From an uncultured Erysipelotrichaceae bacterium (GTDB lineage Bacteria > Bacillota_I > Bacilli_A > RF39 > UBA660), in contig CADBMO010000053.1 in assembly GCA_902795755.1 (NCBI GenBank), positions 1 through 15,499 on the forward strand: a stretch of DNA of 15,499 nucleotides, read 5' to 3'. The notes under the pieces were generated by a model that searched no databases, was not told the origin of the DNA, and worked only from the letters and a program-made list of their open reading frames with translations. Below are positions 14,437 through 15,499 of the stretch, piece after piece (positions within the stretch are counted from its first letter, which is position 1; every line of letters starts with the position of its first letter). The position numbers and the translations under genes are program-made.

Positions 14437-15197
14437 CTTCTAATTCCACCACTATTGTTTTCTTGATATTGTGCAAATGCCATTTTAGGATTCATTCCAG
14501 GTACTACTATATATTCAGTAAACCCTCTATCATTAATTACTATTGAGTCATTATTATTAACATTTAAACTTCCAACCATTTTAAAAAATCTTTTTTTACT
14601 AGCATAAGAATCTGGGTTGCTAAAGCCTTGTAACAAATTATAATAATTGTTTCCTGCGTTTTCAATACTGTTTTCCTCATATGGCATATAAATATAATCA
14701 GAATAAGATATTCCATCATTTGAACGGTTATATCGAATTCCGTCTTTATAAAGTGTTCCTTTCCCTAGAAAAACCCACTGTTTATGTTTTTCGTCTTCGT
14801 ATATGCCACCTATTTCAAGTTCATCATATCTAATTGCTTTCGTTGTTTTGGTAGGCTCTATAGTTTCTCTTTTAACTGGTTCTAATGTCGCATCTTTTTC
14901 TCTATCGATTATATTTTCTCTTTCCGCATTTAAATAGTCAATCGCTACTTCAACTATCTTATCAATAAGTTTATATTGTTTATATGTAAAAGTATTAGTT
15001 CCATTACCACTAATCTCTATTACTGCATCTTTATATACTTGATCACTACGATAAGAGTACTCTTTTGTCATTGGTTTCCATATATTAATTACCGTAACTC
15101 CATCTGATAATTTCATGTTTTTTCCTCTTGTATAGTAAGCAGTAAATTTAGTACCTCCTATATTAGGTATTATTTTATCATATTTTTCTTTAATCAT
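14433..15197 (-). CDS. Two-domain protein of unknown function
   Basis: I do not recognise this 254-residue protein. It has no signal peptide or membrane helix and should be cytoplasmic. Residues 1-95 form a mixed beta/helix domain (VTVINIWKPM near 35, a helix at 74-92). A charged linker follows at 96-120, with an imperfect repeat (ATLEPVK, ETIEPTK). The second domain, 121-254, starts RYDELEIGGIYEDEKHKQW, continues with WVFLGKG, YIYMPYEENS and FFKMVG, and looks all-beta. Its tail is Gln/Asn/Gly-rich and ends GGIRR. ATG 15197 has a perfect GGAGG seven bases upstream. The gene has its own promoter and strong terminator. Its neighbour at 15271 resembles phage-type proteins, so an origin in mobile DNA is possible but unproven. 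Confidence 0.75.
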   Translation of the reverse strand: MIKEKYDKIIPNIGGTKFTAYYTRGKNMKLSDGVTVINIWKPMTKEYSYRSDQVYKDAVIEISGNGTNTFTYKQYKLIDKIVEVAIDYLNAERENIIDREKDATLEPVKRETIEPTKTTKAIRYDELEIGGIYEDEKHKQWVFLGKGTLYKDGIRYNRSNDGISYSDYIYMPYEENSIENAGNNYYNLLQGFSNPDSYASKKRFFKMVGSLNVNNNDSIVINDRGFTEYIVVPGMNPKMAFAQYQENNSGGIRR

Positions 15198-15216
15198 CGT
15201 ATATCCTCCTATAATC

Positions 15217-15225
15217 AGTATATCA
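15217..15225 (-). promoter_or_regulatory. Extended -10 promoter of the 254-residue protein gene
   Basis: Minus strand TTTATGATATACT: TATACT at 15217-15222 and TG at 15224-15225. No clear -35 is visible. It is close to the GGAGG at 15205-15210, so the leader is short. Confidence 0.55.
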
Positions 15226-15270
15226 TAAATAACTAATATTTAAAAAATTGTTTACGTTTATTTACATATA

Positions 15271-15499
15271 CTATATAATACTATTTATTTTTTCTAACAG
15301 TGACTTATATCCGTCTTCATCAACTATTTTATTAATAGAAAAAGTTTTATATCCTATTCTATTTATACTTGCACCACAATGATATATTTTTTCTTTATCA
15401 AGTATAAAATATCTATCATGAAAAGTATTGTCAAATATTACTTTTAAATTTTTATACTGTTTATTATATTTTTCTATATCTTGCTTAGTTAATAAATTA
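15271..15499 (-). CDS. C-terminal fragment resembling ORF6N-type phage protein tails
   Basis: The frame is open from the window edge to TAG at 15271, giving 75 residues. The diagnostic stretch is FDNTFHDRYFILD followed by IYHCGASINRIGYKTFSINK (residues 39-58). This matches my memory of the conserved end of ORF6N-domain and related phage proteins, where the pattern is FHDRFxIID, then YHxGASLKDLGKK, then FAI or FSI. The HDR...D plus GAS arrangement resembles half of a phospholipase-D-like fold, but a catalytic HxK is not visible here. The N-terminal DNA-binding or recognition part would lie beyond the window. No terminator hairpin is evident after the stop. Recognition rests on one motif from memory, so the family name is moderate confidence; the reading frame itself is good. 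Confidence 0.65.
   Translation of the reverse strand, partial: NLLTKQDIEKYNKQYKNLKVIFDNTFHDRYFILDKEKIYHCGASINRIGYKTFSINKIVDEDGYKSLLEKINSII

Noticed and set aside
15240..15270. Repeated GTAAA units (GTAAATAAACGTAAAC on the minus strand) as an iteron or hairpin.
   Set aside because: There are only two direct copies with no complementary arms; nothing to distinguish them from A/T-rich chance.
1..15499. CRISPR array, tRNA, rRNA or transposase.
   Set aside because: No regularly spaced repeats, cloverleaf-like segments or recognisable transposase motifs were seen on either strand.

Overview
The window looks like chromosome of a low-GC Bacillota (Bacilli-like) bacterium, possibly one of the uncultured gut lineages. 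Third codon positions are strongly A/T, arginine is mostly AGA, Shine-Dalgarno sites are clear (GGAGG, GGTGG, GGTGAT-type), and intergenic regions are short and carry U-tract terminators. Tryptophan is TGG in every place I checked, and two genes end in TGA, so the standard bacterial code applies, not the Mollicutes code. The genus cannot be named from the sequence alone. All supported genes lie on the minus strand, so transcription runs from high to low coordinates. No rRNA, tRNA, CRISPR array, insertion sequence or riboswitch was recognised, and no gene-free stretch exceeds about 200 bases.

In transcription order: (a) 15499-15271 is the C-terminal end of a protein resembling the tail of phage-type ORF6N proteins. 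(b) 15197-14433 is a monocistronic two-part protein of unknown function with a strong terminator. (c) 14350-11481 is an operon of an MFS-type transporter, a GNAT acetyltransferase and a second MFS-type transporter. (d) 11413-9695 is a fused ABC exporter with its own promoter and terminator. (e) 9620-9213 is a Nudix hydrolase. (f) 9097-7838 is a MATE exporter, followed by a 25-codon ORF that looks like the remnant of a GNAT gene. (g) 7701-4301 is a tight five-gene operon: YmdB-type metallophosphoesterase, HAD hydrolase, DcsG/glutathione-synthetase-like ATP-grasp ligase, low-molecular-weight protein tyrosine phosphatase and an AraC/Rob-type regulator. It ends in a perfect 34-bp palindromic terminator.

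(h) 4225-1282 is the most unusual part. A 33-residue small protein is translationally coupled to a 192-residue protein of unknown function. Two tandem paralogous HExxH metallopeptidase-like proteins follow. The two paralogues share a promoter (TTGAC[CT], 17-bp spacer, TATTAT with extended TG), and all three larger genes end in nearly the same ACTAGTAC-type hairpin. (i) 1212-301 is an S66/MccF-like serine carboxypeptidase with its triad intact, and (j) 247-1 is the start of an unrecognised protein.

Taken together, this is an accessory-looking region: four multi-pass or ABC exporters, acetyltransferases, a MccF-like peptidase, a ligase operon with a ligand-sensing regulator, and a duplicated cytoplasmic metallopeptidase cassette. 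A shared promoter style runs through it, an extended -10 of the form TTTATG[AG]TA[AGT]A[AC]T with no convincing -35, often sitting just after the previous gene's terminator. That these genes act together in handling a small molecule or peptide is inference only.
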